Assembly: GCA_049999765.1 (NCBI GenBank)
Contig: JBNGIQ010003914.1
Location: 1-26,238 of the forward strand
Reading direction: 5' to 3'
Length of the DNA: 26,238 nucleotides
Source: Phaeoceros laevis
Lineage: Eukaryota; Anthocerotophyta; Anthocerotopsida; Notothyladales
Shown here: positions 8,859 through 19,019 of the stretch, piece by piece
Numbering within the stretch: position 1 is the stretch's first letter
Layout: each line of letters opens with the position of its first letter
The notes under the pieces: generated by a model
Databases searched by the model: none
What the model saw: only the letters and a program-made list of their open reading frames with translations
Told to the model about the DNA's origin: nothing
Translations under genes and position numbers: made by a program

Positions 8859-11450
8859 CTAAGAAGTTGGCACCCAGCAGCCATGGAGGCCGTACGGAAG
8901 TCCGTACGGAAGATACGCCCGAGCAATTTCGTCAAACGACTGGCCGTCGAAGAGAATGACGAAGCCGCCTCCGCTGTCGTCGCTCACCAAGGAGATCACC
9001 ACACCTGCAATCACAGCACACACAAAAGCCCTCTTCCTCAATCAATCTTCGGTGCACGCACATATGATCCAACACACACATCTTCCAGCTAATATCCAGC
9101 CATGTTCCGTACGTACCGTCGTCCTCCTCCACTGCGCCAGGCCGCGGCACGAAGAAGGGCTCGGTGGGGATGCCGCCGTCGTGGTAGAACGTTTTGGCAC
9201 TCTGGTCCACCAAATCCACCTTCACGAGCCAGACGGACGATGCAACACCAATTCAGCCTCATTTGCACCCTTCCAAGCAGCACTGTGACAGAACAGAACA
9301 ACGTCGTGCCGTATGCACAGACCTTGGTGATGGTGTTGGGGAAGTTGCAGGGCCGGTGGGCTCCCGCGGCGTAGACGTATCGGTACTTTTTGGACTGGAA
9401 GCTGGGGTTGATGGTGTTCATGTCCAGGCCCCGGCCGTGGGCGTCCGGGGGCACCGCCGCCTCTAAGGTGCCCCGTTTGCTGCCGTCCAGGGGCACCGTG
9501 AACCGCCCCACTCTGGCGTCCGGGAGGACCTTCCCGGGGAACGACCGCAGCTCGCCGAGCTCCAGCCGCTGCAGAATCACCGGATTCGCGTAGTGCTCGC
9601 AGCAGTCGACGACGACGCGCGCGGGCCGGCCGTCGCCCGCCGGCTCCTCGTACGCGTTGATGAAGTGGAAGGTGACGAAGTTGGGCACCTCCACGGACGC
9701 TTCCTGCACCACCCACCGACGACGACGGACGGAACGCACCCGTTAGATCGAGCTCGAACCCAGACGGCCCAATTGCACACGGGTCAGCTGGCAGCAGTTA
9801 GCAACTGACCAGGACTCCGGTCTTCCTGTTGAGGAGGTGCATGAAGGCGCCGCTGTCCGGCATCCACTCGAACTTGTAGTACGGGCACGGCTCGGCTTTG
9901 AGCAGGTTCATGGCGGAGTAGCGCAGCGGCATCTCCGGAACCACAACGTAGTTTTCCGTCACCGCGAAGGAGTGCACCCACCCGGGCGGGCCCCTGCCCC
10001 TGCACGGCACCCGGCCGATGGCCACCCGGGTGTTGCTCCCGGCCACCATCCGAACCACGGTGTACCCCGGGTTGATCAGGTCTGGGAGCAGAGTGATGAA
10101 TTCGTTGTCGTCTACGTACGGATGGGCGGAATGGAGAATCCCATTGAAGTTGTCCTCGTAGGTGAACTTGCCCATAGTCGTCAGCGTGTCTGGGTCGATC
10201 TGGATGGTGCCCTTCATGGTCTCCGTGAGGCAGAGAACTCTCCCGTCGCCCAGCCTGGTGTAAGCAACCCAACTTCGATGTCAGGAAAAAAAAAACTCAC
10301 TCCTCGTTCGCAAGCATTCATGAATTCACCATGCCAATCCACCTAGTGCGCCACCAATGTGTGGGCGTGCTCGATTCCCATGTGGAGTCGGCTAGCATGT
10401 CCTTTCTACTACTACTCGATTCCCATGTGGAGTCGGCTAGCATGACCTTTCTACTACTACTCGATTCCCATGTGGAGTCGGCTAGCATGAGTCTGCATGA
10501 CCTTTCTACTACTACTAGGTTTCCAAGGGCCTCACCTGATGACCCCCGTGTTGGCGTTGTCGGTGAGCGTGTGGCCCGTGGCCATCCCCGCGATCTCCTG
10601 CATCCACTTGAACACGTTGGCGTGGTCCGGGACGGCCTTGAACTCCCGGAACATGATCTTCTCGTTGCTGCTGGCTTGCTTGAAGGCCTCGGACTGCAGC
10701 TGGGCGTGCCCGCACACCAGCTTCCCTTGATCGAAGTTGAGCCGAACCAGGCACGAGTACCTGCAAAGGATCAAACCAGACAACTGATCAAAACCCAAAA
10801 TTTTCACAACTCGCCTAGTGCTAATCTACATTACGCCAAACCCAGGCCAGGTGCGCTCCACCGACCCATCGAACAGGTGCTCGAACTCCTTCTCCCCGGC
10901 TCGCCAGAACCCTGGCCCGTTGCGGAGGTACGTTCCACTCTGCATCAAAATCGACCCAGCGATGTTTAGAGCAACGAAGCTAACAACACGACCAACAATT
11001 CTCTGTTCTTCGATCTGTAACACTCACCAGCCAGCGGGGGATTTCGCCCTCCACGTGAAGCTCGCCCTCCCACTTCTGCTGCTTCACAGAGTTCCAGGCC
11101 GCGTACCCAGGGTACCGCTCCTTCACCGGCACCGCAGGCGCCGCGGGCCTCTCCGTCGCCACGGCGCGACTCACCTGCGTCGCCCTGGACGCGCTCTTGC
11201 TCGCCGAGCCGCTGAACTCGAGGTCGAATCCCGGGCCGGACGCGTCCTCCGCCCTGATGACTCCCGCAGCCTTCCAGGGCCTCCTCCTGGCAGCGCTGCC
11301 GGAGACCGCCACCCGCTGCAACTGCAGCCCGGATCCGAGGAAAGCGGTGCGGGCCGCCTCCGGCGCCTGATGAGGAACGTTAAGCCCGGCCGCCTGACTG
11401 ACGCGTACGGCCGCCATAGCCTGGTGAGCTCCGGTAACCCCAGCAGCCAT
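8859..11450 (-). CDS. CCD8: Carotenoid cleavage dioxygenase 8 (carlactone synthase, strigolactone biosynthesis)
   Basis: CCD8 converts 9-cis-beta-apo-10'-carotenal, made by CCD7, into carlactone in plastids, the precursor of strigolactones. Seven exons, all phases consistent: 11450-11028, 10939-10866, 10760-10536, 10254-9810, 9703-9323, 9219-9117, 9004-8859, giving 598 residues. About 65-85 N-terminal residues are rich in Ala, Arg and Ser with few acids early on, fitting a plastid transit peptide. Mature CCD8-type stretches follow: WEGELHVEGEIPRWL, TYLRNGPGFW, LTDNANTG, PGYTVVRM, CCEH, LPDARVGRF and the terminal YGLPYGLHGCWVPTS. The four iron-binding histidines are present: H285 (SAHP), H335 (GWVHSF), H402 (VTFHFIN) and H591 (GLHGCW). 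NCED, CCD1 and CCD7 fit these stretches less well. Exons are GC-rich. Intron 3 holds a 45-bp minisatellite. Confidence 0.93.
10370..10519. repeat. 45-bp minisatellite inside CCD8 intron 3
   Basis: Three direct copies start at 10370, 10415 and 10460, exactly 45 bp apart. Each contains tcgattcccatgtggagtcg followed by gctagcatg and a ctact-rich tail. The first two copies differ at one base near the end (tcc/acc). The third has about a 10-bp insertion (gtctgcatga) before its tail. The array sits in the intron between exons 3 and 4. Because 45 is a multiple of three it also yields a repeated open frame on the plus strand, which I regard as a by-product. Confidence 0.9.
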
Positions 11451-11546
11451 GACCGATATCGCCGCGGCAGACTCAGACGAGGAGCCTCGGTTGCTGAGAG
11501 GACGTCGGCCCGATCTTGTACGTTTTCAGAGGCTCTGAAACGGTAG

Positions 11547-11552
11547 TTTATA
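11547..11552 (-). promoter_or_regulatory. Candidate TATA box of CCD8
   Basis: The minus strand reads TATAAACTACCG, about 100 bp upstream of the CCD8 ATG at 11450, a plausible distance for a plant gene with a short leader. Position and match to the consensus are the only evidence. Confidence 0.35.
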
Positions 11553-12596
11553 GTCCAGGGGCCGGTGGAGCCTGCAGGGAGCAGTGTCGGCTGTCGCATT
11601 CGTGAGCGCCGGCTCAGGGAATCTGCGCTCGTCGGTGCCGGAAGGAAGCGGATCTGGATCCGCCATATGTATTGAGTTGTGGGTGCGGAGGCCCGGCGAT
11701 CAAATATACTCTACACAATTCTTACAAGTGGATGCAGAACTTGAGATGCTGTGCAACCTACAAGCCACAAAGTGCTCAAAAATGCCTTGAAGCAAAACGA
11801 CAAAGTAGCTTGCAACCCAAGTTGCTTTGAGAAGTACGGTAGCTCATGCACACGACAAGTCCGTACAGTTGCATACTCCTTACAAGCCTCAATTGAGCTT
11901 TTGGGGAGAGGATCCTCGAGAAGCCGCAAGGCTAAAAAAAACGGCGGCCCGCGCTGCCGCGGCGGGGGCGCGCGGCTCCCGGCTTCACACCTGAAGGCGC
12001 TTGGCAATGGGTTAGTCAACCTGTGGCCTTGCATGCTCCAACACAGTACTGCTGTGGTAAATGTAATGAGTTACATGTACAGTAGTCATTCTGTTGTTCT
12101 TTCTTTTGTTTTGGCGAACGGGCATTTCATATATGTCCAAGCAAGTTACAATCCTCTTTCTAGACTAGTTGTTCCCTTACCTGGATCCTTGGTCTAAAAC
12201 GGGAATGAGTGCAGTGCGTTCGATTCCCTGCACAATTAACTTTCGCTGCGTTCTTTCGTTGTTGCTGTTCCTTGGCATCGATGTGATGCTCGAACTTGCT
12301 ATTTGTCTTCTTTGAAAAGTATCAAATAATAAATAGCATTTAGCAAGTGATACTTCGAGGGGGGGTAACAACTATAGAGAAATAACAGTTACAGAGGATA
12401 CGTTTATAGAGGGCCGACTGTACAGTGACACTATTTCTCGCTACGGTAGGGATGATGCCTCAATGAAGGAAGACAGCTCCTGGCCCTTTCCACACAACGC
12501 CAACATGTCGAGTGTAACTTCGACCACAGGAGGCTGCCGGCTTGGAGTAGGTTCGTACTTGGCACCTTCACAAGAGGTCGTTGGAGAGCCATTAGA
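11553..12596. other. Intergenic region upstream of CCD8 and downstream of the TPR gene
   Basis: No supported gene. It should contain the distal CCD8 promoter and the TPR 3' UTR. A strikingly GC-rich patch follows an A-run at about 11934-11985 (ggcggcccgcgctgccgcgg) within otherwise mixed sequence. A possible transposon end lies at 12361-12420. Confidence 0.45.
12361..12420 (-). mobile_element. Possible pogo/mariner-like transposon end
   Basis: Read on the minus strand from 12420, the sequence begins CAGTCGGCCCTCTATAAACG and is flanked by a TA at 12421-12422, the target dinucleotide of the Tc1/mariner superfamily. A CAGT start followed by CCTCTATAA-type motifs is typical of plant pogo-like elements. 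I found no matching opposite end nearby, so this may be a relic or chance. A related start occurs at 19992. Confidence 0.3.
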
Positions 12597-14404
12597 CTAA
12601 TTTGGTTTCACATCCAGGAAGTTTTCCAGCGCAGTGGTGAGGCGTGGGGGCCACCTCCGCGTGTTCTGAACCCAATTACGATCCTTGTATCTGCCATCCT
12701 GTAACAACAGATGTTCGGACAAGAGTAGGACTTAATTGAAGTATTGGACCAAAAAAACAACGTACCGACTGCTGGGCCACGTTTTCTAAGCTAGGGCTTT
12801 GGGAAGAGAAATGACCTCCAAACGCCCCCAGTTATTCTCTGCTTCAGCTGTCATGCCTTGAGCATACAAAGCCACTGCCAAAGCTGCTCTGACGTCTGGA
12901 AACTGTGGAGTTGAAAAGACAGGACTCATGTCAGTACAAGCACCATTCAGCATGGGGTCTCCAGATTTGGAATGTAATCTAAGAGTGCAGGCCTTGGCAC
13001 ACCTCTGGATATCTCCGTAGAAGAGACCGAAACTGCCGCACAGCTTCATTGTCTCGGCCAACTTGGTAGAGTGCCTGGACAAGCACGACAATTGCCTGTT
13101 TGGTCTCGATGCCTCTTGAGAACACCATCACACAGACCGGTGAAACAGACTCAGAGGAGGCTGGCTGGGAGAAAGCACAAACCAGAGCGTAGTTTGCAGC
13201 TGCGAAGGAGAACTCAGGGGCCAACTGCACTGCTCTTCGGTAGTTGGAGAGGGCCTCGTCCCATCTGCTCATGGCAGCCTGCAACCAGCTGCTTAGTTCT
13301 CCAGTCCCACAGATGTGAGCACATAAAACAGCTTGATGAGGAGAGCAAACTGGTATTTACCTGCACGTTACCTAGGTTGTTCAGAGCTGCAGGATCGTCA
13401 GGCTGGACAGCGAGGACAGCCTTGTAATCAGCGGCAGCCTCCTCAAAACGTCCTAAGCTCTCCAGCACAACCCCACGGTTGAGCACGGGATCCGCTGCAT
13501 ACCTGTGGAGCAAACAATAGTGAGGGCCCAACAGGTCTGTTAAGGGAGCACCAAGAACCTCCACTAGAAAACTCCCACAAAATCATCACGAGCAGAAGCC
13601 TCACGGTGCCAGGGCGATAGAGTGGTCGAAGTCTGCTAAAGCGTCCTCCATTTTGCCCTGCAAAGCTAGATGGCGAGAGGAAACACCTGAAACTCAGCAC
13701 TCCATGCAAGCCATACTGCAAAACAGTCCTCACATCACTTGCGAGGAGCATTTCTAACCTGCCTACTCCGGCAATTCCCTCGGTTGCCCCAGGCCCTTGA
13801 CAGTATGTCAGGGACCCATTCAGCTTCAATCTCTCCATATCTTTCAATAACCTCTGTCCACAGCCTGTCCTCCTCGTCAATCTGCGAGTACCGAAACAAC
13901 TGAGCATCAGCTCCTGCACCAGACCACACGTCATGAAAGAGGGGTGCTAAAAAATCTCTACACACCGTCTGTGCATCCAGTGCTTGTCCGAAGATTGTAG
14001 CAGCATCCCTCAGTCTCTGATCAGAGGGATCAAAAGCGCGCTTAGGTGCTTTTGCAAAATCAATCCGCGCAGGCACTAGGGCATCGGCCTGCTCCTGGAC
14101 CACAAATGCTGCGGCCAACGACAGCCACACCGGCGCCTGCAAAATGAGCCTTCTTCCGACCTGCAGCTCAGCCCGGCCCTGACGTCCAATGCACATTCAG
14201 GTCAGCACAAAGAGGCCAACGTCTACTGCTCCAAGCATCCTACAATCTCATGGCCACCAGAAAACAACATCTCACCGCTCTTGTAACCGAGACCCTGCCG
14301 GAGGTCGAAGCAACATCGTTTCCCGTGGAACGTGATCGATGTCCCAAACCCCTGGCGCCCGATCTGTGCAGCCAGGGGGGGGAGGTGAGCGCGAAAATTG
14401 ACAT
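12597..14404 (-). CDS. Plastid tetratricopeptide repeat protein, probable lumenal signal
   Basis: A single-copy-type plant TPR protein whose layout resembles an uncharacterised Arabidopsis plastid TPR protein (from memory, unverified). Nine exons with agreeing phases: 14404-14276, 14178-13966, 13881-13759, 13657-13605, 13502-13361, 13278-13183, 13074-13003, 12902-12816, 12698-12597, giving 338 residues. The start ATSs a Ser/Arg/Thr-rich, acid-poor first exon, like a transit peptide. Residues 52-76 then show GRR, a hydrophobic stretch (LILQAPVWLSLAAAFVV) and ADA, resembling a twin-arginine thylakoid signal. A family block follows (DEEDRLWTEVIERYG, then WVPDILSRAWGNRGN). About four TPR units occupy roughly 145-295 (RFEEAAADYKAVL, RWDEALSNYRRAV, RDNEAVRQFRSLL). 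The C-terminus has a conserved-looking RRWPPRL motif. The exact first exon is less certain than the rest. Confidence 0.8.
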
Positions 14405-15469
14405 CGGGGACGCGAAGAATACCAACCTCTCTGTTGGTTCGGTATACACTTGGAGTCAAAAACGCTTCTGCATTACGGACAAGTGTGCCAGCAATTAACT
14501 CCCACGTGGGCCTTGAAAGTGCGTGTTCCTCTTCTGGCCATGGCATTCTTGAAGCAACCAGCACGCACTTCCTCCAGCATTTTCGGCTGTAAGAATTGAT
14601 GAACTCGGGGGGATTGTGGGATTTTTTGAGCTGAGGATCAGCTTGCAATTGATTTTCGTCCTTTCTCTTCAGCTTCCTCAGTTGACACTGAGCCACTGGT
14701 TCCGCTTCAAAGCAGGCTTGCAAGAGGTGGAAGTTTGTGGAAGTGGAATTCGAAGTTTGTAGAGAGTTGCGTGCTGCGTGGACGCGGCGGTTGCGTCATG
14801 GCTTGTCTGAAGCCGGAAGCAAGATGGATACTGAAGAAAGGCGGTTCCCTGCACGGGAGTGAACGACGTTGCATTCTCTACCTCAATCATTGACCCTGTC
14901 TGAGGGTCCCATGAAAAGCGTGTGTTCAGAACAACCATTCGGGAAGTAGAGTACATGGGAGGAATATGCCGAAGGAAATGCGGGCCTGGCAGAGGATAGG
15001 AGGCAGTACACGCAGCTCCCAGCCAAGCAGAGGAAGTGAGGTCTCAAGCGGACGGTATTTCCCTGTGCCTGGTGATCGCATGATGCCTTTGTCTCTTAGA
15101 CTGAAGGCACGTCCTCTACTTCCATATTAATTTGTTCCCCTGGGAGTGTTCCACCAACCATTTGCAAGCTGTAGTTATTTTATAATAGCGGGCCCTAGGC
15201 GTGTCTCTCCTGCCTTCCTTAAAGCCGTAAGCTTGCTGCTTGCTGCCTTGGAAATTAGCTATATATGCAGTGGAAGAGAGTAGAGAGTCACCTCTTTCAG
15301 GTCTTCGATTCCTGGTGCATTCCACACCGTTTCGCAATCATGGGAGTACAATCTTGATTGCTTGGCCATTCTTGCAATCGGATATCTTGTTGATTAGAGG
15401 AGCTGTCAAGGAGTGAGAAGAGAAGCTGATCAACACCGTTTTTGACTTCTTAAAACGGGTCCAAGATCA
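14405..15469. other. Divergent promoter region between TPR and Vps62-like genes
   Basis: About 1.06 kb between two head-to-head genes, so it should hold both promoters and leaders. No protein-like frame is convincing; open frames on the minus strand (14223-14956) have no recognisable domains and probably include the TPR 5' UTR. A TATA-like box for the plus-strand gene lies at 15260. Confidence 0.45.
15260..15266 (+). promoter_or_regulatory. Candidate TATA box of the Vps62-like gene
   Basis: The sequence agctatatatgcagtgg contains TATATAT about 204 bp upstream of the ATG at 15470. It is the best TATA match in the divergent region on this strand. The call rests on sequence and distance only. 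Confidence 0.35.
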
Positions 15470-17292
15470 ATGACGTGTTGCTTCAGTTGGCTTTGTGGAG
15501 GACGCAGTTCCCGGATATCATCCCTGGCTGACCTCAATGAGGCGAACTCGAAGATTAATGGGCTTCCTGCGCCTCTTCCCAATTGGCCAATAGGTAAGTC
15601 ACATCAATGTGGCACCTCACCGAGTCCGAGGTTTTTTGAAAGCTGAGGTGGTGGCAGCTTTTCTAACATACCAAAACCTTGTTCACAGGAACAGGCTTCG
15701 CCACAGGAAAGATTTACTTGGGCGAACTTGCAGTGGCCCAGGTCTCTTCGCTAGAAGCAGTTTGGAGCAGCTTCCTGGGAGGAGACCAAAATTCAGGAGC
15801 AGCCGTTTACAAGCCAATTCAACTGCCATTGGGATTTTTCCCTCTGGGATATTATTGCCAAACCATCGGACAACCTGTGGAATCTGTTCTTGTGGTAGCA
15901 CCTGCAAGTTCCGTGGATACAAAGAGCTCAGGATCGGCTGATGGTACACCCCAACCTGTAATCTCTAACCCAGTAGACTACACTCTGGTATGGAGCAGCA
16001 AGTCCTGGCGTGGGAAGCAGAGTGGTGAGGCTTATTTCTGGTTCCCAGTTGCACCAGCTGGCTATAAGGCGCTTGGCTGCGTTGTGACCACCACAGAAGC
16101 GAAGCCTAAGCTCGAAGAAGTAGCATGTGTACGCTCTGACCTCACTGAAGATAGCTCTGTGGGTGCTGCTATTTGGAGCACCAACTCCAACGGGAACCCC
16201 TTCGGTATCTGGACTACGGATGCATCTGTGCTGGGAGTTACAGGGACGGGAGTGAACGTGGGATCTTTTTACTCTGATACCGCCCGGAGTGCAAATTCTT
16301 CTCTCCCCGTTCTGAAGAATGTGGACCTGAATCTGAGCGCTATGCCAACCTCGGAGCAGGCCAAAGTGCTGATTGAGACTTATGGTCCTACAATCTTCTT
16401 CCACCCGGACGAGGAATACTTGCCCTCTTCAGTGGAATGGTTCTTCAACAAGGGCGCTTTACTGTACGCAAAAGACTCAACTGCACCACCCGAGAGGATA
16501 CTTCATGGCGGCTCCAACTTACCCGCTGGAGGCATCAACGACGGAGAATTCTGGATTGATCTGCCAGATGACGGAACTGCTGAACATGTGAAGAAGGGAG
16601 ACTTGCATTCTGCAGTCATCTATGTGCATGTGAAACCCATGGTAGGAGGAACCGTCACAGAAATGCAGTGCTGGATTTACTACCCGTTCAACGGGCCTAG
16701 CACAGCTAAAGTTGGCCTGCTCAGCTTTTCTTTGGGCAGGATAGGACAGCATGTGTCTGACTGGGAGCATTTCACTCTCCGAATTGGTAACTTTCAGGGA
16801 GAGCTGCAGCAGGTTTACTTTAGCCAGCACAGTGGAGGAGTCTGGGTGAAGCCGAACCAGCTGGAGTTTATTTCTGGGAACCATCCCGTGGTTTACTCTG
16901 CCAAGCACAGCCACGCTTCTTACCCTCGTGCCGGTGACAACCTGCAGGGAGACACTAACCTAAATGTGGGGATCCGCAACGACACAGCCAGGAGCAAGCT
17001 CATATTGGAGACCAGCAGCAGGTACCAGTTTCTATCGGTGGAGTACCTGAAAACATTGGGCAAGCTAGAAAGAGATATGGAGGAACCGCCATGGCTGCAG
17101 TTTATGAGACAATGGGGTCCGACCATTGAGTATGATGCCAAGAGCGAGCTTGACAAGCTCCTGGCGGCTTTCCCAGCCAAAGTCAGGAACTCGGTAGAGG
17201 AACTTTTGGACAGACTTCCGGACGAACTGGGTGGCGAGGAAGGACCTACCGGCCCAAAGGAGAAAAACTACTGGAGTGGCCCTGAAAGGTAA
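15470..17292 (+). CDS. Vacuolar protein sorting-associated protein 62-like (DUF946 family)
   Basis: Plant Vps62/DUF946 proteins are widespread; the name comes from a yeast vacuolar sorting gene, but the plant role is poorly defined. Two exons, 15470-15593 and 15689-17292, join in phase to give 575 residues, normal for the family. Exon 1 begins MTCCFSWLCGGRSS, so a near-N-terminal Cys pair might be lipid modified (inference). Family stretches read in order: GTGFATGKIYLG, LGYYCQTIGQPV, VDYTLVWSSKSW, GYFWFPV-like (AYFWFPVAPAGYKALG), ARCVRSDLT-like (VACVRSDLTEDS), FHPDEEYLPSSVEWFFNKGA, SLGRIGQHVSDWEHFTLRI, YFSQHSGGVWV, HASYPRAGD, GIRNDTARS, PPWLQFMRQWGP and the C-terminal GEEGPTGPKEKNYW. No frame break is visible. 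A TATA candidate lies 204 bp upstream, and a 21-bp duplication sits in the presumed 3' UTR. Confidence 0.92.
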
Positions 17293-17299
17293 ACGGATA

Positions 17300-17341
17300 C
17301 CAGCCTCAAGACCTTGATAGCCAGCCTCAAGACCTTGATAG
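17300..17341. repeat. Perfect 21-bp tandem duplication after the Vps62-like stop
   Basis: The unit ccagcctcaagaccttgata plus g occurs at 17300-17320 and again at 17321-17341 with no differences. It lies 7 bp past the stop codon, in the presumed 3' UTR. An exact match suggests recent slippage. Confidence 0.9.
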
Positions 17342-17632
17342 CTGCTTCTACGAATGTAGTATCTGGCGTTGGACTTCACCTAAAAAACAGTTCCAGGTCT
17401 AATCTGGTGGCGTCAAATATTTGACATCATAGAATACACATAGCTTGCAGCTTCATGGATCATTGTACAGCGAACCCTGCTCGACGACCTTGTAGCAAAG
17501 AAACAACTTTCTAACATGTTCGATCTTTAGGGCCCTAATTACCCAAATGAATTTTTTTTCTAGCTCATGTATGTGTTTGAACATGTTCATAAAGAGGTGC
17601 ATACCTTACACCATCCTGTAGAGGAGGAAGTG

Positions 17633-17683
17633 CTGGTAAGTTTAGAGTGCTAGTAAGTTTAGAGTACTAGTAAGTGTAGAGTA
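17633..17683. repeat. Three 17-bp tandem copies flanking the Harbinger-like element
   Basis: Copies at 17633-17649, 17650-17666 and 17667-17683 follow the pattern ct(g/a)gtaag(t/g)gtagagt(g/a), with t/a variation inside. The array ends 1 bp before the target-site duplication of the element at 17688. All copies contain aga-gt(a/g)ct-like steps. Confidence 0.8.
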
Positions 17684-18008
17684 CCTAGAGCGTGTTCGCA
17701 TCTACCGGTTTGTGGACTAAATTTTGAGCCTTTAGCCCGAAAACCAAACGCCAAACTCAAATATCGTTCGCACTTATGTTGCTCGTTCGCACTTATGTTG
17801 CTATATTTTTGACCTCACTCAAACTGTCCTAAACTTTTGCCCTATTGTTCTGGCCAAAAGTGTGCCACTAAACAAGGCCAAACGTCACCGGTTACCTACC
17901 CGACGGACTTAATTACTTGCCTAGATACCTGATCCCGGCCGCCATCGCAAGCACCTGGAGGCAAGGAGCCATAGCCACACTGAGCACACGGCCGCCATAG
18001 CTACACCC

Positions 18009-18413
18009 ATGAGCTCATCCGGAGGCGTTGAGGCTAGCACAAGCGATTGGGCGAGCGGGAAGCGCCCGCGAGGTCTTAATTGGAGCTTGGAAGAAGTCAA
18101 ATCGCTCCTTTGTGCCAAGATAGAAGAGTTGAATGCAAGGAAGCCAACAGAAAGTTGGCAGAAATTTGTGGGCACAGCCGAGAAGTGGGAGGAGGTGGCA
18201 GCAAGCTTGGAAGGGCGCACTGCAGCTTCCTGCCATGAAAAATTCGACAAAATGACCAAGCAGTTCCGGAAGTTGCATCACTATGTGAGCACCAAGCTCA
18301 CAACAGGAGGATCTAATCCCTGGCTGATGGACAAAGCTGAAAGGAAGAAGAAGAATCTTCCATCTCCCGTGCTCTGGCCACAGGAAGTCTACAACCTAAT
18401 GGACTACATCTGA
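18009..18413 (+). CDS. Myb/SANT-like (trihelix-like) protein of the Harbinger-like element
   Basis: A 134-residue frame starting at MSSSGGVEASTS. A Myb/SANT-like DNA-binding fold occupies roughly 22-90. It shows spaced aromatic residues and helices: NWSLEEVKSLLCAKI, KWEEVAASLEGRT and HEKFDKMTKQFRKLHHY. The end is basic and Trp-containing (KAERKKKNLPSPVLWPQ). In PIF/Harbinger transposons such a protein helps the transposase bind element ends and enter the nucleus. Its location between inverted repeats with a target duplication supports this role rather than a host trihelix factor. The frame is intact, so it is either young or retained; expression is unknown. It overlaps the convergent 18404-18598 ORF by 10 bp. 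Confidence 0.7.
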   Translation: MSSSGGVEASTSDWASGKRPRGLNWSLEEVKSLLCAKIEELNARKPTESWQKFVGTAEKWEEVAASLEGRTAASCHEKFDKMTKQFRKLHHYVSTKLTTGGSNPWLMDKAERKKKNLPSPVLWPQEVYNLMDYI

Positions 18414-18598
18414 GCGATCAGGCCTTCTTGTTCTTCCTCATCATCATCAGAGGAAGAGTCACTATTAGAAGAGGAGGATGATGAACTCTCATACATCAGA
18501 GGTTGACGAGGCCGGCCCTGTAGTAGCTTGTGGAATTCAACAAAAAGCACCAGAAGCGCCAAGAGTTCAGGCTCCATGGCATGCAAATCATTCAGCAA
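18404..18598 (-). pseudogene. Possible remnant of Harbinger transposase N-terminus
   Basis: A 64-residue frame reads a leucine-rich helix (MEPELLALLVLFVEFHKLL) followed by a Ser-rich then acidic tract (SSSSSSSNSDSSSDDDEEEQ) and stops soon after. Plant Harbinger transposases often open with Ser/Asp-rich and Leu-rich stretches, and the convergent position relative to the Myb-like ORF fits. No catalytic DDE region exists in the element, so if this is transposase it is a truncated 5' piece. Low-complexity content limits confidence. Confidence 0.35.
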
Positions 18599-19019
18599 GC
18601 GAACTAGAGATCAAGCACAATCAGCGCTTGATCTAATTGCGCATCACACTTGTGAGCGCCGTGATTTCTCCATGAACGTGACGGAGCGCGCGTGCACATA
18701 GAACTTGTGGAGGAACTAACCGTGCAGGTCATTTTTTAAAAATTTGGTATGGCAGAGTGCGAACAAATTTGGTGAAACCGATCTTTTAGGCCCCACAATC
18801 TGGCCCCGTGGTCAAAAACCAAATCTCATATGCGAACGTCCTCCTACTCTGCTAAAAATTCAATCTAGGTGTTAAGCTAATAATTTAGATAGAGTTTGCA
18901 TATGAATATTATATCTTTAATCACTCTAGAATTTATTCATTGATCACATGACATTGAATATTTGGATTATCATGAGATACCGCCATTGAGTGGTGACCTT
19001 ACTTTGTAGAACCATGCAA

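Larger units (their letters stand above)
17688..18843. mobile_element. Non-autonomous PIF/Harbinger-like DNA transposon with Myb-like ORF
   Basis: The 1,156-bp element is flanked by the same trinucleotide CTA at 17685-17687 and 18844-18846, a 3-bp target duplication as expected for PIF/Harbinger. The ends form imperfect inverted repeats: GAGCGTGTTCGCATCTACC on the left, and GAGGACGTTCGCATATGAG on the right read from the minus strand, sharing GAG and GTTCGCAT. Inside are a Myb/SANT-like ORF (18009-18413, +) and a convergent acidic ORF (18404-18598, -). The superfamily normally encodes a Myb-like protein plus a DDE transposase; no full transposase is present. A 19-bp tandem duplication (17765-17802, gttcgcacttatgttgct) lies in the left subterminal region and echoes the GTTCGCA end motif. 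Confidence 0.72.

Noticed and set aside
8889-8912. Repeated ccgtacggaag in the CCD8 last exon
   Set aside because: It encodes the conserved YGLPYGL segment of the enzyme family, so it is coding constraint, not an independent repeat.
9089-9739. Several long overlapping frames in both strands in the CCD8 region
   Set aside because: GC-rich coding DNA leaves open frames in other phases. Only the frame with CCD8 motifs makes sense across the splice sites.
10370-10519. Regular repeats considered as a CRISPR array
   Set aside because: The copies are directly adjacent with no unique spacers, in an intron of a plant nuclear gene.
10331-10969. Long plus-strand open frame with repeated DSHVESASM segments
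   Set aside because: It runs through CCD8 introns and antisense to its exons. The repeats come from the 45-bp minisatellite, and no domain is recognisable.
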